Positions 1 through 7,537 are shown, counted from the stretch's first letter. The stretch: DNA of 10,659 nucleotides from JAXDBM01 sp964460245 (GCA_964460245.1 CAYWTL010000079.1:1-10659), one strand, 5' to 3'. Translations and numbers: made by a program. Notes: a model not told the origin generated them from the sequence alone.

Positions 1-258
1 CCTCGGCGACGATTTTTCTATTCCGGACTTCGCTGTCGCGTCTCCGACGAACCACCGGGGGCCCATTCTCGACGCTCCGCTCCGTCCGGCTTGCTCACTT
101 AACTGAAAACGCTTATCCCGGCATTTGCCGGATGAACCGAAATTGTCAACAGTTCTAAAACCTGTTCGAGTATGTGGACCTGTGAGGAGCTAATAAACCG
201 GAACCGTAAATGGGACTTTATCCTGTGCATTTGTCCTACAGCACCGGAGTTCCGATTT
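1..258. other. Intergenic or gene-end region without a supported gene
   Basis: No gene can be defended here. The first 100 bases are about 63% GC by count and hold a plus-strand frame open from base 2 to a TGA at 104 (34 codons, ending ACSLN). This could be the tail of a gene cut by the window edge, but it shows no recognisable motif. Bases 101-260 fall to about 45% GC, carry a short palindrome at 118-131, and show no clear promoter or T-rich terminator. A 60-codon minus-strand frame crosses the region, but it starts inside the methyltransferase gene and has no ribosome site of note. Confidence 0.5.
118..131. repeat. Perfect 14-base palindrome (CCGGCA-TT-TGCCGG)
   Basis: Six-base arms flank a two-base centre. 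It lies 128 bases past the stop of the methyltransferase gene, in its direction of transcription, and no T-run follows on either strand, so it is not a standard intrinsic terminator. Short CCGGC/GCCGG palindromes occur as dispersed intergenic repeats in many proteobacteria. Whether this one is repeated elsewhere cannot be seen from a single window. Confidence 0.4.
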
Positions 259-834
259 TTACAAACCGAGCAGGGCTGCATAACTGAAAGATATTTCAGG
301 CCTGTCGACGGTCTTGAATCCGGTTTCCTTGGCCGTTTTCAACATGTCATCAAAGCGCCTTTCCGTGACATGGAGTAGTGGTTCGGCCATCAGGAAAGAG
401 GCCTCCGCTTTCATGATTCTCTTTACGCTCACAAAAAAATGCCTGATGTCCGGAACTTCATGCGCCATCCAGAACGCCAGTACAAAATCCGCTTTCACAT
501 CCAGACAAAAATCATCAGGTTTGCTCAGAATCGTGGTGAGGTTTGCGGTATAGCCTGCTTTGAATGCGCGCTGCTTCAGGGCGCGCAGCATTCTCTCCTG
601 AACATCCACTGCGATGACCCTTCCGTCTCTTCCTGCCAATCGGCAGAGGGGAATGGTGAAATAGCCTTTCCCCGGGCCGATATCCACAGCCGTATGGCCG
701 GCGCTGACGTAGGGCGAAAGTATCTTGCAGGGATCCTGGAACCAATTGCGCAGGGGATTGTCAAAGGTGAAACACAACCACGACGGGCAGGTATGTTTGC
801 CTCTCACGAAAAGCTTGTCGAAAATACTGGTCAT
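259..834 (-). CDS. Class I SAM-dependent methyltransferase, substrate unknown
   Basis: A 191-residue protein with a Rossmann-type S-adenosylmethionine fold. Motif I, the glycine-rich SAM loop, is VDIGPGKGYF at residues 50-59. The acidic residue closing strand 2 is D77 in VIAVDVQ, where the ribose hydroxyls usually bind. The motif IV region is ADFVLAFWMAHEV at 115-127. The length matches small stand-alone methyltransferases of the Methyltransf_11/25/31 type; the substrate cannot be told from sequence. No signal peptide or membrane segment is seen, so it is probably cytosolic. The ATG at 834 has only a weak ribosome site. It lies 35 bases past the adenine deaminase stop on the same strand with no terminator between, so cotranscription is possible. 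GC is about 52%, well below its neighbours, which may mean a separate origin. Confidence 0.85.
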   Translation of the reverse strand: MTSIFDKLFVRGKHTCPSWLCFTFDNPLRNWFQDPCKILSPYVSAGHTAVDIGPGKGYFTIPLCRLAGRDGRVIAVDVQERMLRALKQRAFKAGYTANLTTILSKPDDFCLDVKADFVLAFWMAHEVPDIRHFFVSVKRIMKAEASFLMAEPLLHVTERRFDDMLKTAKETGFKTVDRPEISFSYAALLGL

Positions 835-869
835 CAGAAGGCCTGCAACGGTTCCGCGCAGATCGATTG

Positions 870-2618
870 TTATGTTTCAGTAAAAAGCTGCACCTGCCGG
901 AATCGTTCGACATCGACCAGGCCATGATCGGTGATTTTCAATTCCGGGATGACGGGCAGGGCAAGAAACGATAGTGCCATGAAGGGTTCCGGCAGGCGGC
1001 ATCCCAGTGTTCGAGCTGCCTCCCGCAGGGATTCCCAGCCGGCGGCCACTTCCTCCAGGGAACGGTCCGACATCAGCCCGGCGATGGGCAGCGGCAGCGG
1101 CGCCAGCACCTTGCCGTTCTTTACGGCCGCCATCCCGCCGTTCATCCTCTCGACGGCGCTGACGGCCGCGTGAAGATCTGCCTCGTCGTCGCCCACGCAG
1201 ATGATGTTGTGGGAATCATGGGCGACTGACGAAGCCAGTGCCCCTTTCCGGAAGCCGAAGCCCTGCACCAGCCCGAGGCCGATGTTCCCCGTCGCCCGGT
1301 GGCGTTCCACCACGGCGATCCGGAGCAGGTCCCGGTTCCCGTCCGCAACCACGAAACCGTTGCGGACGGGCGCCTCCATGATCAAGTGCTTCGTCAGAAT
1401 CTGGCCGGCAACCAGGCCGATGACCCGGACCCGATCGCCCTGCTGTGGTATGACGAAGCGGTCCGGACCGTAAGGCGCGATATTCATCCGGTGACGCTCC
1501 GCCGGCTTCGCTGCGGCGCCGATGCCGTCAGCGAGACGGCTACCGCTGAAGACTTCGTGCCCCTGCTTGATGACGGACATCACCCGCACGGGCCGGAGCG
1601 AGGAGAGGATCAGCAGGTCCGCCTGTTGGCCCGGTGCCACGGCGCCGCGGTCCGACAATCCGAAATAGCGGGCCGTGTTGATGGTTGCCATCCGGATGGC
1701 CGTGATCGGATCGGCCCCCTCCGCGACGGCGCGATCGATCAGGGCATTCATGTGCCCCTTCTTCAGGATGTCGTGGGGATGCAGATCGTCCGTCACCAGG
1801 GAGCAGTGCCGGTCCCTTTCCGGGCTTGCCAGCGGGATCAGCGTTGCCAGATTCTTTGCCAGCGTCCCATCGCGGATCATGATGTGCATGCCGAGCCTCA
1901 TTTTCTCTCGGGCTTCCTCGAGCCGGGAGCATTCGTGATCGGAGCGGATGCCCGCCGTGACGTAGGCGTTCAGGTTCCTGCCGGCGAGTAGCGGTGCGTG
2001 CCCGTCCCGCGCGAGGCCGCGAAAGCCGTACAGCTTTTCCAGCACATCCTCCGCCCCGAAGAGGACCCCCGGGTAGTTCATCATCTCGGCCAGTCCGAGG
2101 ACCCTTTTTTCATTCCTGAGCGGGAGGATGTCTTCGGCGGGGAGACGGGCGCCCGGTGTTTCCAGATGGGTTGCCGGGACGCAGGAGGGGGCCATGAAAA
2201 AGAAATCGACCGGCAAATTCCTGCTGGCGTCCAGCAGGAGGCGGATGCCCGGCATCCCCATGACGTTGGCGATTTCGTGGGGGTCGGCTACGATGGCGGT
2301 GGTCCCGTGGGGCAGGACCGCGCGGGCCAGCTCCGACGGCATCAGCATGCTGCTTTCGATGTGGAGATGGCCGTCAATGAATCCGGGGGAGATGAAACAC
2401 TGACGGGCGTCGATGCTCCGCGCCCCGCCGTAGTCGCCCAGCCCCACGACGACCCCGTCATAAACGGCCACGTCGGTTTCGATGAGCTCCCGGTTGAAGA
2501 CATCGATTACCCGTCCACCCCGAAGGACCAGATGCGGCGCGATTTCGCCCCGCGCGGCCTTTATGCGGTGACGCAGCTTGTCCGTCTCGCGGCCGATGTC
2601 ATTTGCCTCCGGCTGCAT
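870..2618 (-). CDS. ade: Adenine deaminase
   Basis: Deaminates adenine to hypoxanthine plus ammonia, feeding purine salvage in the cytosol. The protein is 582 residues, matching the roughly 580-residue bacterial Ade/AdeC family of the amidohydrolase superfamily. Visible metal-site and active-site segments, in order: DGHLHIESS (H84, H86), ADPHEIANV (H114, E115), LAEMMN (E178), SDHE (D227, H228) and LVTDDLHPHD (D277, D278). The family's C-terminal domain has VAHDSHN (H467-H470) and ends near LALPVIPELKITDHGL. The ATG at 2618 is chosen because the sequence upstream in this frame is not deaminase-like and lies over the Nudix gene. The start overlaps the Nudix end by 20 bases. A GGAGG lies just inside the coding region (2606-2610) rather than before the start, so initiation may rely on coupling to Nudix translation. 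Confidence 0.95.
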   Translation of the reverse strand: MQPEANDIGRETDKLRHRIKAARGEIAPHLVLRGGRVIDVFNRELIETDVAVYDGVVVGLGDYGGARSIDARQCFISPGFIDGHLHIESSMLMPSELARAVLPHGTTAIVADPHEIANVMGMPGIRLLLDASRNLPVDFFFMAPSCVPATHLETPGARLPAEDILPLRNEKRVLGLAEMMNYPGVLFGAEDVLEKLYGFRGLARDGHAPLLAGRNLNAYVTAGIRSDHECSRLEEAREKMRLGMHIMIRDGTLAKNLATLIPLASPERDRHCSLVTDDLHPHDILKKGHMNALIDRAVAEGADPITAIRMATINTARYFGLSDRGAVAPGQQADLLILSSLRPVRVMSVIKQGHEVFSGSRLADGIGAAAKPAERHRMNIAPYGPDRFVIPQQGDRVRVIGLVAGQILTKHLIMEAPVRNGFVVADGNRDLLRIAVVERHRATGNIGLGLVQGFGFRKGALASSVAHDSHNIICVGDDEADLHAAVSAVERMNGGMAAVKNGKVLAPLPLPIAGLMSDRSLEEVAAGWESLREAARTLGCRLPEPFMALSFLALPVIPELKITDHGLVDVERFRQVQLFTET

Positions 2619-3174
2619 ATTCCATGTAATACCGGTAAAAGGCGACGATGACCAGCGCATGGGTGATGATCCCCTCCCGAATGAGGTGCGGAATCCGGGC
2701 GAGGGGCTGAAGAACCACCTCGATGTCCTCTTTTTCGTCCTGCTGCTGTTCCCCGAAGGGATAGACGTCTTTTGCGAGGAACGTGTAACAGCAGTTGCTC
2801 TGAATGGCCGGGTTCGGATGAACGCAGCCCAAGGGAACCGCCGAGATGGCCGCATAGCCCGTCTCCTCGCGGAGTTCCCGGAGCGCAGCATCCATCGGCC
2901 GGTCGCCGTCTTCGACGAGCCCGCCCGGGATTTCCAGCGTGATGTCGCGCGTACCGTGCCGGTACTGCCGCACCAGGACCACATCCTGCCGCGGCGTCAG
3001 GGGGATGACATTCACCCAGGGCGAGGATTCCATGACGAAAAAATCATGGGATTCTCCGGTGCGGGGCGAGCGGGCGTGATCGGTGCGGAGATTGAAGACT
3101 CGATAGGACTGGTCGAGGCGGCTGGAAAGAATGTCCCAGGGCTTGAGTTTCATGGCGACTCGGGTTTCGTTCAT
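2599..3174 (-). CDS. Nudix hydrolase, ADP-ribose pyrophosphatase-like
   Basis: A 191-residue Nudix protein expected to hydrolyse a nucleoside diphosphate linked to another group, with ADP-ribose or a nucleotide sugar the likeliest substrate by resemblance to the NudF type. The Nudix box covers residues 85-107: G85, D91, then R99-E100-L101, E103-E104, G106-Y107, with the core RELREETGY. The first glutamate of the consensus GX5E is Asp (D91). The catalytic and metal-binding REUXEE core is intact, so activity is expected. An N-terminal beta-rich part (about 1-55) precedes the Nudix fold, as in ADP-ribose pyrophosphatases. The start is the ATG at 3174; a second ATG at codon 8 (3153) is an alternative, and neither has a strong ribosome site. 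It heads a minus-strand cluster with adenine deaminase, which suggests linked nucleotide recycling. Confidence 0.88.
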   Translation of the reverse strand: MNETRVAMKLKPWDILSSRLDQSYRVFNLRTDHARSPRTGESHDFFVMESSPWVNVIPLTPRQDVVLVRQYRHGTRDITLEIPGGLVEDGDRPMDAALRELREETGYAAISAVPLGCVHPNPAIQSNCCYTFLAKDVYPFGEQQQDEKEDIEVVLQPLARIPHLIREGIITHALVIVAFYRYYMEYAAGGK

Positions 3175-3182
3175 TCCGTAGC

Positions 3183-3211
3183 GGACCCTTGCGGAGGCGC
3201 GAGGGCCTTTT
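3183..3211 (+). terminator. Hairpin followed by TTTT in the divergent control region
   Basis: Arms 3183-3193 and 3198-3207 pair over 10 positions, with one bulged A (3185), one G-T wobble (3190 with 3201) and a four-base GAGG loop, followed by TTTT at 3208-3211. Read rightward this resembles a weak intrinsic terminator, although no plus-strand gene lies to its left. Read leftward it sits 8 bases upstream of the Nudix ATG, and one arm contains AAGGG, the only purine-rich candidate ribosome site. The wobble becomes an A-C mismatch in the leftward RNA, so the structure is better as a plus-strand RNA. Its role is uncertain. Confidence 0.35.
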
Positions 3212-3237
3212 CACATCCATAGACGAGGAACGGCGGC

Positions 3238-3266
3238 TTGACAAGAATTTTTTAAGTGTGTAGAAA
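3238..3266 (+). promoter_or_regulatory. Sigma70-type promoter for hsp20-lon
   Basis: A perfect -35 box TTGACA (3238-3243), a 17-base spacer rich in A and T, and a -10 box TAGAAA (3261-3266, four of six matches to TATAAT) lie 38 bases upstream of the hsp20 start. The bases CTTGACA also resemble the -35 part of heat-shock sigma32 promoters, but no CCCCAT-type -10 is seen. No CIRCE-like inverted repeat is visible, so HrcA control is not supported. Confidence 0.6.
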
Positions 3267-3293
3267 CATTTCAGGTCAGGACCACTGATTCCC

Positions 3294-3298
3294 AGGAG
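3294..3298 (+). promoter_or_regulatory. Ribosome binding site of hsp20
   Basis: AGGAG six bases before the ATG at 3305, which fixes this start. Confidence 0.75.
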
Positions 3299-3304
3299 CT
3301 CCGT

Positions 3305-3751
3305 ATGCATACCATCAAGATCCGGTTCGGCGACGATCCCGGCAAGCTGGAGGCCGATCTCCGGAAGGCCGTGGACGAAATGTTCAATCTTGTGAACCCA
3401 AGGTACAACGCCTGCCACCGCATCTGGCGACCGCAGATGGATGTCTATGAGGCGCCGGGTGAAATCATCCTCCTCGCGGAGATCGCCGGGGCGAAGCGGG
3501 AGGATCTGCACGTGGAAATCGGGCGCAAGACCGTGAAAATCTCCGGGAGGCGACGGATCCGGCCGCTTTCGGAAAACGCCCGCTACCGCCTGGTGGAAAT
3601 TCCCTACGGGTATTTCGAGCGAAGCATCGTACTGCCCGCGCCCATCGACGCGGAACACGTCGACGCAACCTATGTCGATGGTCTGCTGCAGATCCGGATG
3701 GAAAAACTGCCCCTGGACAAATCCCGCAAGATACCCGTCCAAAACGGTTGA
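3305..3751 (+). CDS. hsp20: Small heat shock protein, Hsp20/alpha-crystallin family
   Basis: An ATP-independent holdase that binds unfolding cytosolic proteins and keeps them refoldable. The 148 residues divide into a short N-terminal arm (1-40), an alpha-crystallin domain (about 41-136) and a short tail. The domain starts at WRPQMDVYEAPGEI, carries LAEIAGAKREDLHVEI at about 57-72, and ends in the family's signature turn DGLLQIRMEK (125-134), corresponding to GVLxI. The tail carries I143-P-V145, the IxI/V motif that docks between dimers to form oligomers. It has its own promoter and a good AGGAG site. The lon gene follows after 23 bases on the same strand, so the two are very likely cotranscribed as a protein quality-control pair. 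Heat induction is expected from the family but not shown by a clear heat-shock promoter. Confidence 0.93.
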   Translation: MHTIKIRFGDDPGKLEADLRKAVDEMFNLVNPRYNACHRIWRPQMDVYEAPGEIILLAEIAGAKREDLHVEIGRKTVKISGRRRIRPLSENARYRLVEIPYGYFERSIVLPAPIDAEHVDATYVDGLLQIRMEKLPLDKSRKIPVQNG

Positions 3752-3763
3752 TTCGATGCTCAC

Positions 3764-3768
3764 GGAGG
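3764..3768 (+). promoter_or_regulatory. Ribosome binding site of lon
   Basis: GGAGG six bases before the ATG at 3775. It decides for this start over the in-frame ATG at 3748, which lies in the end of hsp20 and would add nine residues with no family match. Confidence 0.75.
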
Positions 3769-3774
3769 TTCGCG

Positions 3775-6126
3775 ATGTCGGAACAGACTGCGCCTGAAGA
3801 ACTCAAGGTCATCAAAATACCCGAAGTGCTGCCGCTTCTCCCGCTGTTCAACGTTCTGCTTTTCCCGAAAATGATGTTTCCCATGGAAATCTTCGGCGAG
3901 CAGTCCATGACCCTGGTCGACGAGGCCATGGCCAGAGACCGCCTCATCGGTCTGATCATGGCAAAAAAATCACCCCCCGAAATCCGGTACGAACCGGCTG
4001 ATTTTTATCAGATCGGGACCAGCTGCGTCATCCTGAAAATGGCCAAGACCGGCGATCACAAGGCGCAGCTTCTCGTCCAGGGCATCAGCCGTTTCCGCAT
4101 CACGGAATTCATGCCGGGCAAATCCTACATCCAGGCTCGGGTGGCCAACCTTGAGGATGAAGAAACCAAGGACCTGGAGGCGGAGGCGCTGATGGCAAAT
4201 CTGGTGAACCTGTTCGACCGGATCGTCAAGCTCACGCCCCTGCTGCCCCAGGAGTTCGGGGCCATGGCCAAATCGATCACCTCCCCGGGTATCCTGGCCG
4301 ACATGATCGCCTCCATCATCAACGCCACCGTGGAGGAGAAGCAGCGGATTCTGGAAACCCTGGACGTCAAGGATCGTCTCAAGGAGGTGACCCGCTTGGT
4401 CAACCACCAGGTCGAGATCCTGGAGCTGGGCAGCAAGATCCAGTCCCAGGTCAAGAGCGACATGGACAAGAGCCAGCGGGAGTATTACCTCCGCCAGCAG
4501 CTCAAGGCGATCCAGCAGGAGCTTGGCGAAACGGATGAGTCCAAGGTCGAGATCGAGGAATACCGCGAGAAAATCGCGAAAAAGAACCTGCCGGAGGAGG
4601 CGAAGAAAGAGGCGGAGCGTGAACTGGAAAGGCTCTCCCGTATGCACCCCTCCTCGGCCGAGTACACCGTTGCCTCCACCTACCTGGACTGGATTACATC
4701 CCTCCCCTGGCATGAAAGCACGGAGGACAATCTGGACGTCCGGAAAGCCCGAAAAGTCCTGGACGACGACCACTACGGCCTGGAAAAGGCCAAGAAGCGC
4801 ATCATCGAATACCTGGCGGTTCGCAAGCTGAAGACGGACACCAAAGGTCCGATTCTCTGCTTCGCCGGGCCTCCCGGGACCGGCAAAACATCCCTGGGCC
4901 ACTCGATCGCCCGCGCCTTGGGCCGCAAATTCATTCGAATCGCCCTGGGCGGCGTCCGCGACGAGGCGGAGATCCGGGGGCACCGGCGGACGTACATCGG
5001 CGCCCTGCCCGGCCGCGTCATCCAGGGAATCCGCCGGGCCGAATCCAACAACCCGGTTTTCATGCTCGACGAGATCGACAAGCTCGGCAGCGATTTCCGG
5101 GGCGATCCCTCCTCGGCGCTCCTGGAGGTCCTGGACCCGGAGCAGAACTTTTCCTTTACGGACCATTACCTGGACGTTCCCTTCGACCTGAGCCATGTCA
5201 TGTTCATCACCACGGCCAACATGCTGGAGACAATTCCGCCCGCCCTGCGGGACCGCCTGGAGATTATCGAGCTGCTGGGCTATACCGCCGACGAGAAGCT
5301 GAAGATCGCCGAGCGCTACCTAATCCCGCGCCAGATCGGCATGAACGGCCTTCAGCCGGACCAGATCCGGTTTACGAAAACCGCGCTGAGAATGATCATC
5401 AACGGCTACACCCGCGAGGCCGGCGTGAGAAATCTGGAGCGGGAAATCGCCACCATCTGCCGCGGCGTAGCCAGCATGGTGGCATCGGGCGACCTCAAAT
5501 CCGCGTTCATCAAATCCGGGGATCTTCAACGGTATCTTGGCCCGGTCCGGATGATCCCCGAGTCCGCCGCCCGGACATCCAAACCCGGGGTCGTCATGGG
5601 GCTGGCCTGGACGCCGACCGGAGGCGACCTTCTCTTCATCGAAGCGACGGCCATGAAAGGCAAGATGGGGCTGACCCTGACGGGCCAGCTGGGCGACGTG
5701 ATGAAGGAGTCCGCCACGGCGGCGCTGAGCTTCATTCGCGCCAACGCGGAAACCCTGGGCATCGCGAATGACTTTTTCCAGGACACCGACATCCACATCC
5801 ATGTTCCCTCCGGCGGCATTCCCAAGGACGGCCCCTCGGCAGGCGTCACCATTCTGACCGCCTTGGTTTCGCTGCTGACCAATCAGACCGTGAAAAAGGA
5901 TCTGGCCATGACCGGGGAAATCACCCTGAGGGGAATGGTCCTGCCGGTCGGCGGGATCAAGGAGAAGATCCTGGCGGCGCACCGCGCGGGCATCAAGACG
6001 ATCATCCTGCCCAAATGGAACCGAAAGGACCTGGTGGATGTGCCTTCGAAAGCCCAGAAGGAGATTACGTTTCACTTTGTGGACGAAATGATGGATGTCC
6101 TGAAAATCGCCCTGGGAAAGGCATGA
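3775..6126 (+). CDS. lon: ATP-dependent Lon protease (LonA type)
   Basis: A homohexameric cytosolic AAA+ protease that unfolds and degrades damaged proteins and selected regulators. At 783 residues it is almost the length of E. coli Lon (784). Order of parts: N-terminal substrate domain (about 18-220, opening VLPLLPLFNVLLFP), a charged helical linker (about 220-335), the AAA+ module with Walker A GPPGTGKT at 365-372 and Walker B FMLDE at 429-433, then the protease domain. The Ser-Lys dyad is visible: S688 in PKDGPSAG and K731 in GGIKEK, 43 residues apart as in E. coli (679 and 722). All key residues are present, so the enzyme should be active. It follows hsp20 by 23 bases and precedes the efflux channel gene by 33 bases, with no terminator visible in either gap. 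Confidence 0.98.
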   Translation: MSEQTAPEELKVIKIPEVLPLLPLFNVLLFPKMMFPMEIFGEQSMTLVDEAMARDRLIGLIMAKKSPPEIRYEPADFYQIGTSCVILKMAKTGDHKAQLLVQGISRFRITEFMPGKSYIQARVANLEDEETKDLEAEALMANLVNLFDRIVKLTPLLPQEFGAMAKSITSPGILADMIASIINATVEEKQRILETLDVKDRLKEVTRLVNHQVEILELGSKIQSQVKSDMDKSQREYYLRQQLKAIQQELGETDESKVEIEEYREKIAKKNLPEEAKKEAERELERLSRMHPSSAEYTVASTYLDWITSLPWHESTEDNLDVRKARKVLDDDHYGLEKAKKRIIEYLAVRKLKTDTKGPILCFAGPPGTGKTSLGHSIARALGRKFIRIALGGVRDEAEIRGHRRTYIGALPGRVIQGIRRAESNNPVFMLDEIDKLGSDFRGDPSSALLEVLDPEQNFSFTDHYLDVPFDLSHVMFITTANMLETIPPALRDRLEIIELLGYTADEKLKIAERYLIPRQIGMNGLQPDQIRFTKTALRMIINGYTREAGVRNLEREIATICRGVASMVASGDLKSAFIKSGDLQRYLGPVRMIPESAARTSKPGVVMGLAWTPTGGDLLFIEATAMKGKMGLTLTGQLGDVMKESATAALSFIRANAETLGIANDFFQDTDIHIHVPSGGIPKDGPSAGVTILTALVSLLTNQTVKKDLAMTGEITLRGMVLPVGGIKEKILAAHRAGIKTIILPKWNRKDLVDVPSKAQKEITFHFVDEMMDVLKIALGKA

Positions 6127-6148
6127 GGGACCCCGAAAGGCCATGTTG

Positions 6149-6155
6149 AAGGAGG
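6149..6155 (+). promoter_or_regulatory. Ribosome binding site of the TolC-type channel
   Basis: AAGGAGG, a near-perfect site, four bases before the ATG at 6160 and ten before the in-frame ATG at 6166. Either start could be used; they differ by two residues. Confidence 0.7.
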
Positions 6156-6159
6156 CGGT

Positions 6160-7524
6160 ATGGGAATGAAGGGGAACCGCGGACGCCTGAGGCGGCTGCC
6201 GGCCGTCCTCGCTCTGATTGCCGTCCTGGCGTTGCCGACGGTCGTTGCGGCGGAGGACTTTCTGACCCTGGAAGAGAGCATTGAACTGGCCCTGAAGCAG
6301 AGCGTTCTCATCCACGCGGCCGAAGAGGGCGTGCGGGCGGCGGAGGCGCTGAAGAAGGAGGCCTTAACGGGCTTTCTGCCCAAGCTGAGCACATCGTACA
6401 ACTACACGCGACTCAACAGCGAGCCCTATACCACCATGCCGGCCCTGCCGCCGCTGACGACCACTCCGAGCCGGCTGGTGGTCGGGACCGAAAACAACTA
6501 CGCCTGGGTGTCGGAGGTCAGGCAGCCCCTCTTCGCCGGGGGCGGGATACTGGCCAACTACGAGGTGAACCGCCTGCAACACGATATCTCTTTCATGGAA
6601 AAGGCCGCCACGGTGCAGGACACCATCCGGGACGTCAAGATCGCCTACTTCAACATCCTGAAGGCGGAAAAGCTGCTGGAGGTGGCCCGGCAGTCCGTGG
6701 CGCAGCTCACGTCGCATCTGAACGTGGCCCGGAACTTCTTCGAGGTGGGCCTCATCCCCCGCAACGACCTGCTGCAGTCGGAGGTTTCGCTGGCCAACGG
6801 TGAACTGTCGCTCAGCCGGGCGGAAAACGGCTTGGAGCTGGCCCGTTCGAAGTTCAATACGGTCCTGAGGCGCGACATCGGAACCCCCGTCCGGATCGAG
6901 GATATCCTGGCCTATCGACCCTATGAAAAAACCCTGGAGGAGAGCATCGCGACGGCCCTGGAAAACCGTCCGGAAATCCGGGCCCAGGCGCTGAAGGTGG
7001 ACCAGGCCAGGAGCCAGGTGAGGCTGGCCCGCAGCGACTATTTCCCCACGGTCAGCGCCGTCGGGCACTATGAGAGGGTGGGAGACCGGCCGGGGGTCTC
7101 CGGCAGCGACTTCAAGGACGCGGAGAGTTGGTATGTCATGGGGCAGGCGAGCTGGAACTTCTGGGAGTGGGGGAAGACGAAAAACCGGGTGGATGCGGTC
7201 CGCAGCCGGGAGAACCAGCATCAGTACATCCTGACCAACCTGAAGGACCAGGTAACGCTGGAGGTGAAGGATGCCTATCTGCTCCTGAGAGAAGCGGAGA
7301 AGCAGATCCAGGTGACCCGGAAGACGATCGAGCAGGCCCGGGAGAATCACCGCATCAACGAGGAGCGCTACCGGGAACAGGTGGCGACATCCACGGACGT
7401 GCTGGACGCGCTGACCCTTCTGACCCGCGCCGGCTCGGATTACGCGACGGCGCTGGGAAACTACAGCATCGACCACGCCCGCCTCGAGCGGGCCATGGGC
7501 GTGATTGAGGCGAAGAATCGATGA
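6160..7524 (+). CDS. TolC-family outer membrane efflux protein
   Basis: The outer-membrane channel of a tripartite exporter; trimers of this family form a barrel in the outer membrane and a long helical tunnel across the periplasm. The 454-residue precursor starts with a basic N-region (K4-R12), a hydrophobic core (about 13-28) and a likely signal-peptidase site after A31 (VAA-ED). The mature part shows the family's tandem duplication: LEESIELALKQS at 37-48 is echoed by LEESIATALENR at 259-270, each opening an OEP half of about 200 residues rich in long amphipathic helices. The first gene of the exporter block, it is followed after 13 bases by the HlyD-type adaptor, so this channel is presumably dedicated to that pump. 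It lies 33 bases after lon with no terminator seen. Confidence 0.92.
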   Translation: MGMKGNRGRLRRLPAVLALIAVLALPTVVAAEDFLTLEESIELALKQSVLIHAAEEGVRAAEALKKEALTGFLPKLSTSYNYTRLNSEPYTTMPALPPLTTTPSRLVVGTENNYAWVSEVRQPLFAGGGILANYEVNRLQHDISFMEKAATVQDTIRDVKIAYFNILKAEKLLEVARQSVAQLTSHLNVARNFFEVGLIPRNDLLQSEVSLANGELSLSRAENGLELARSKFNTVLRRDIGTPVRIEDILAYRPYEKTLEESIATALENRPEIRAQALKVDQARSQVRLARSDYFPTVSAVGHYERVGDRPGVSGSDFKDAESWYVMGQASWNFWEWGKTKNRVDAVRSRENQHQYILTNLKDQVTLEVKDAYLLLREAEKQIQVTRKTIEQARENHRINEERYREQVATSTDVLDALTLLTRAGSDYATALGNYSIDHARLERAMGVIEAKNR

Positions 7525-7537
7525 CGGGAAGACGGCT

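Noticed and set aside
99..281. A 60-codon minus-strand frame beyond the methyltransferase
   Set aside because: It starts inside the methyltransferase end, has no good ribosome site and no recognised family; part of it simply translates the palindrome.
439..927. A 162-codon plus-strand frame opposite the methyltransferase
   Set aside because: It is antisense to a gene with clear SAM-binding motifs and has no motif of its own.
1299..2651. Two long plus-strand frames (230 and 217 codons) opposite the deaminase
   Set aside because: Both are antisense to a well-supported gene, rich in Arg, Asp, Gly and His, with no recognisable domain.
2619..2984. Upstream extension of the adenine deaminase frame by 122 codons
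   Set aside because: The extension is rich in Arg, Ser, Thr and Trp, resembles no deaminase, and lies over the Nudix gene in another frame. The 582-residue form fits the family length.
3175..3304. CIRCE element (HrcA operator) upstream of hsp20
   Set aside because: No TTAGCACTC / GAGTGCTAA inverted repeat or close variant was found in the upstream region.
3970..5196. A 408-codon open frame on the minus strand, opposite lon
   Set aside because: It lies wholly antisense to a complete Lon protein, is rich in Leu, Asp, Gly and Gln as expected from an antisense frame of GC-rich coding DNA, and shows no family motif.
6364..7476. A 370-codon minus-strand frame opposite the TolC-type channel
   Set aside because: It is a shadow of the channel gene; the composition is typical of antisense frames and no domain is seen.
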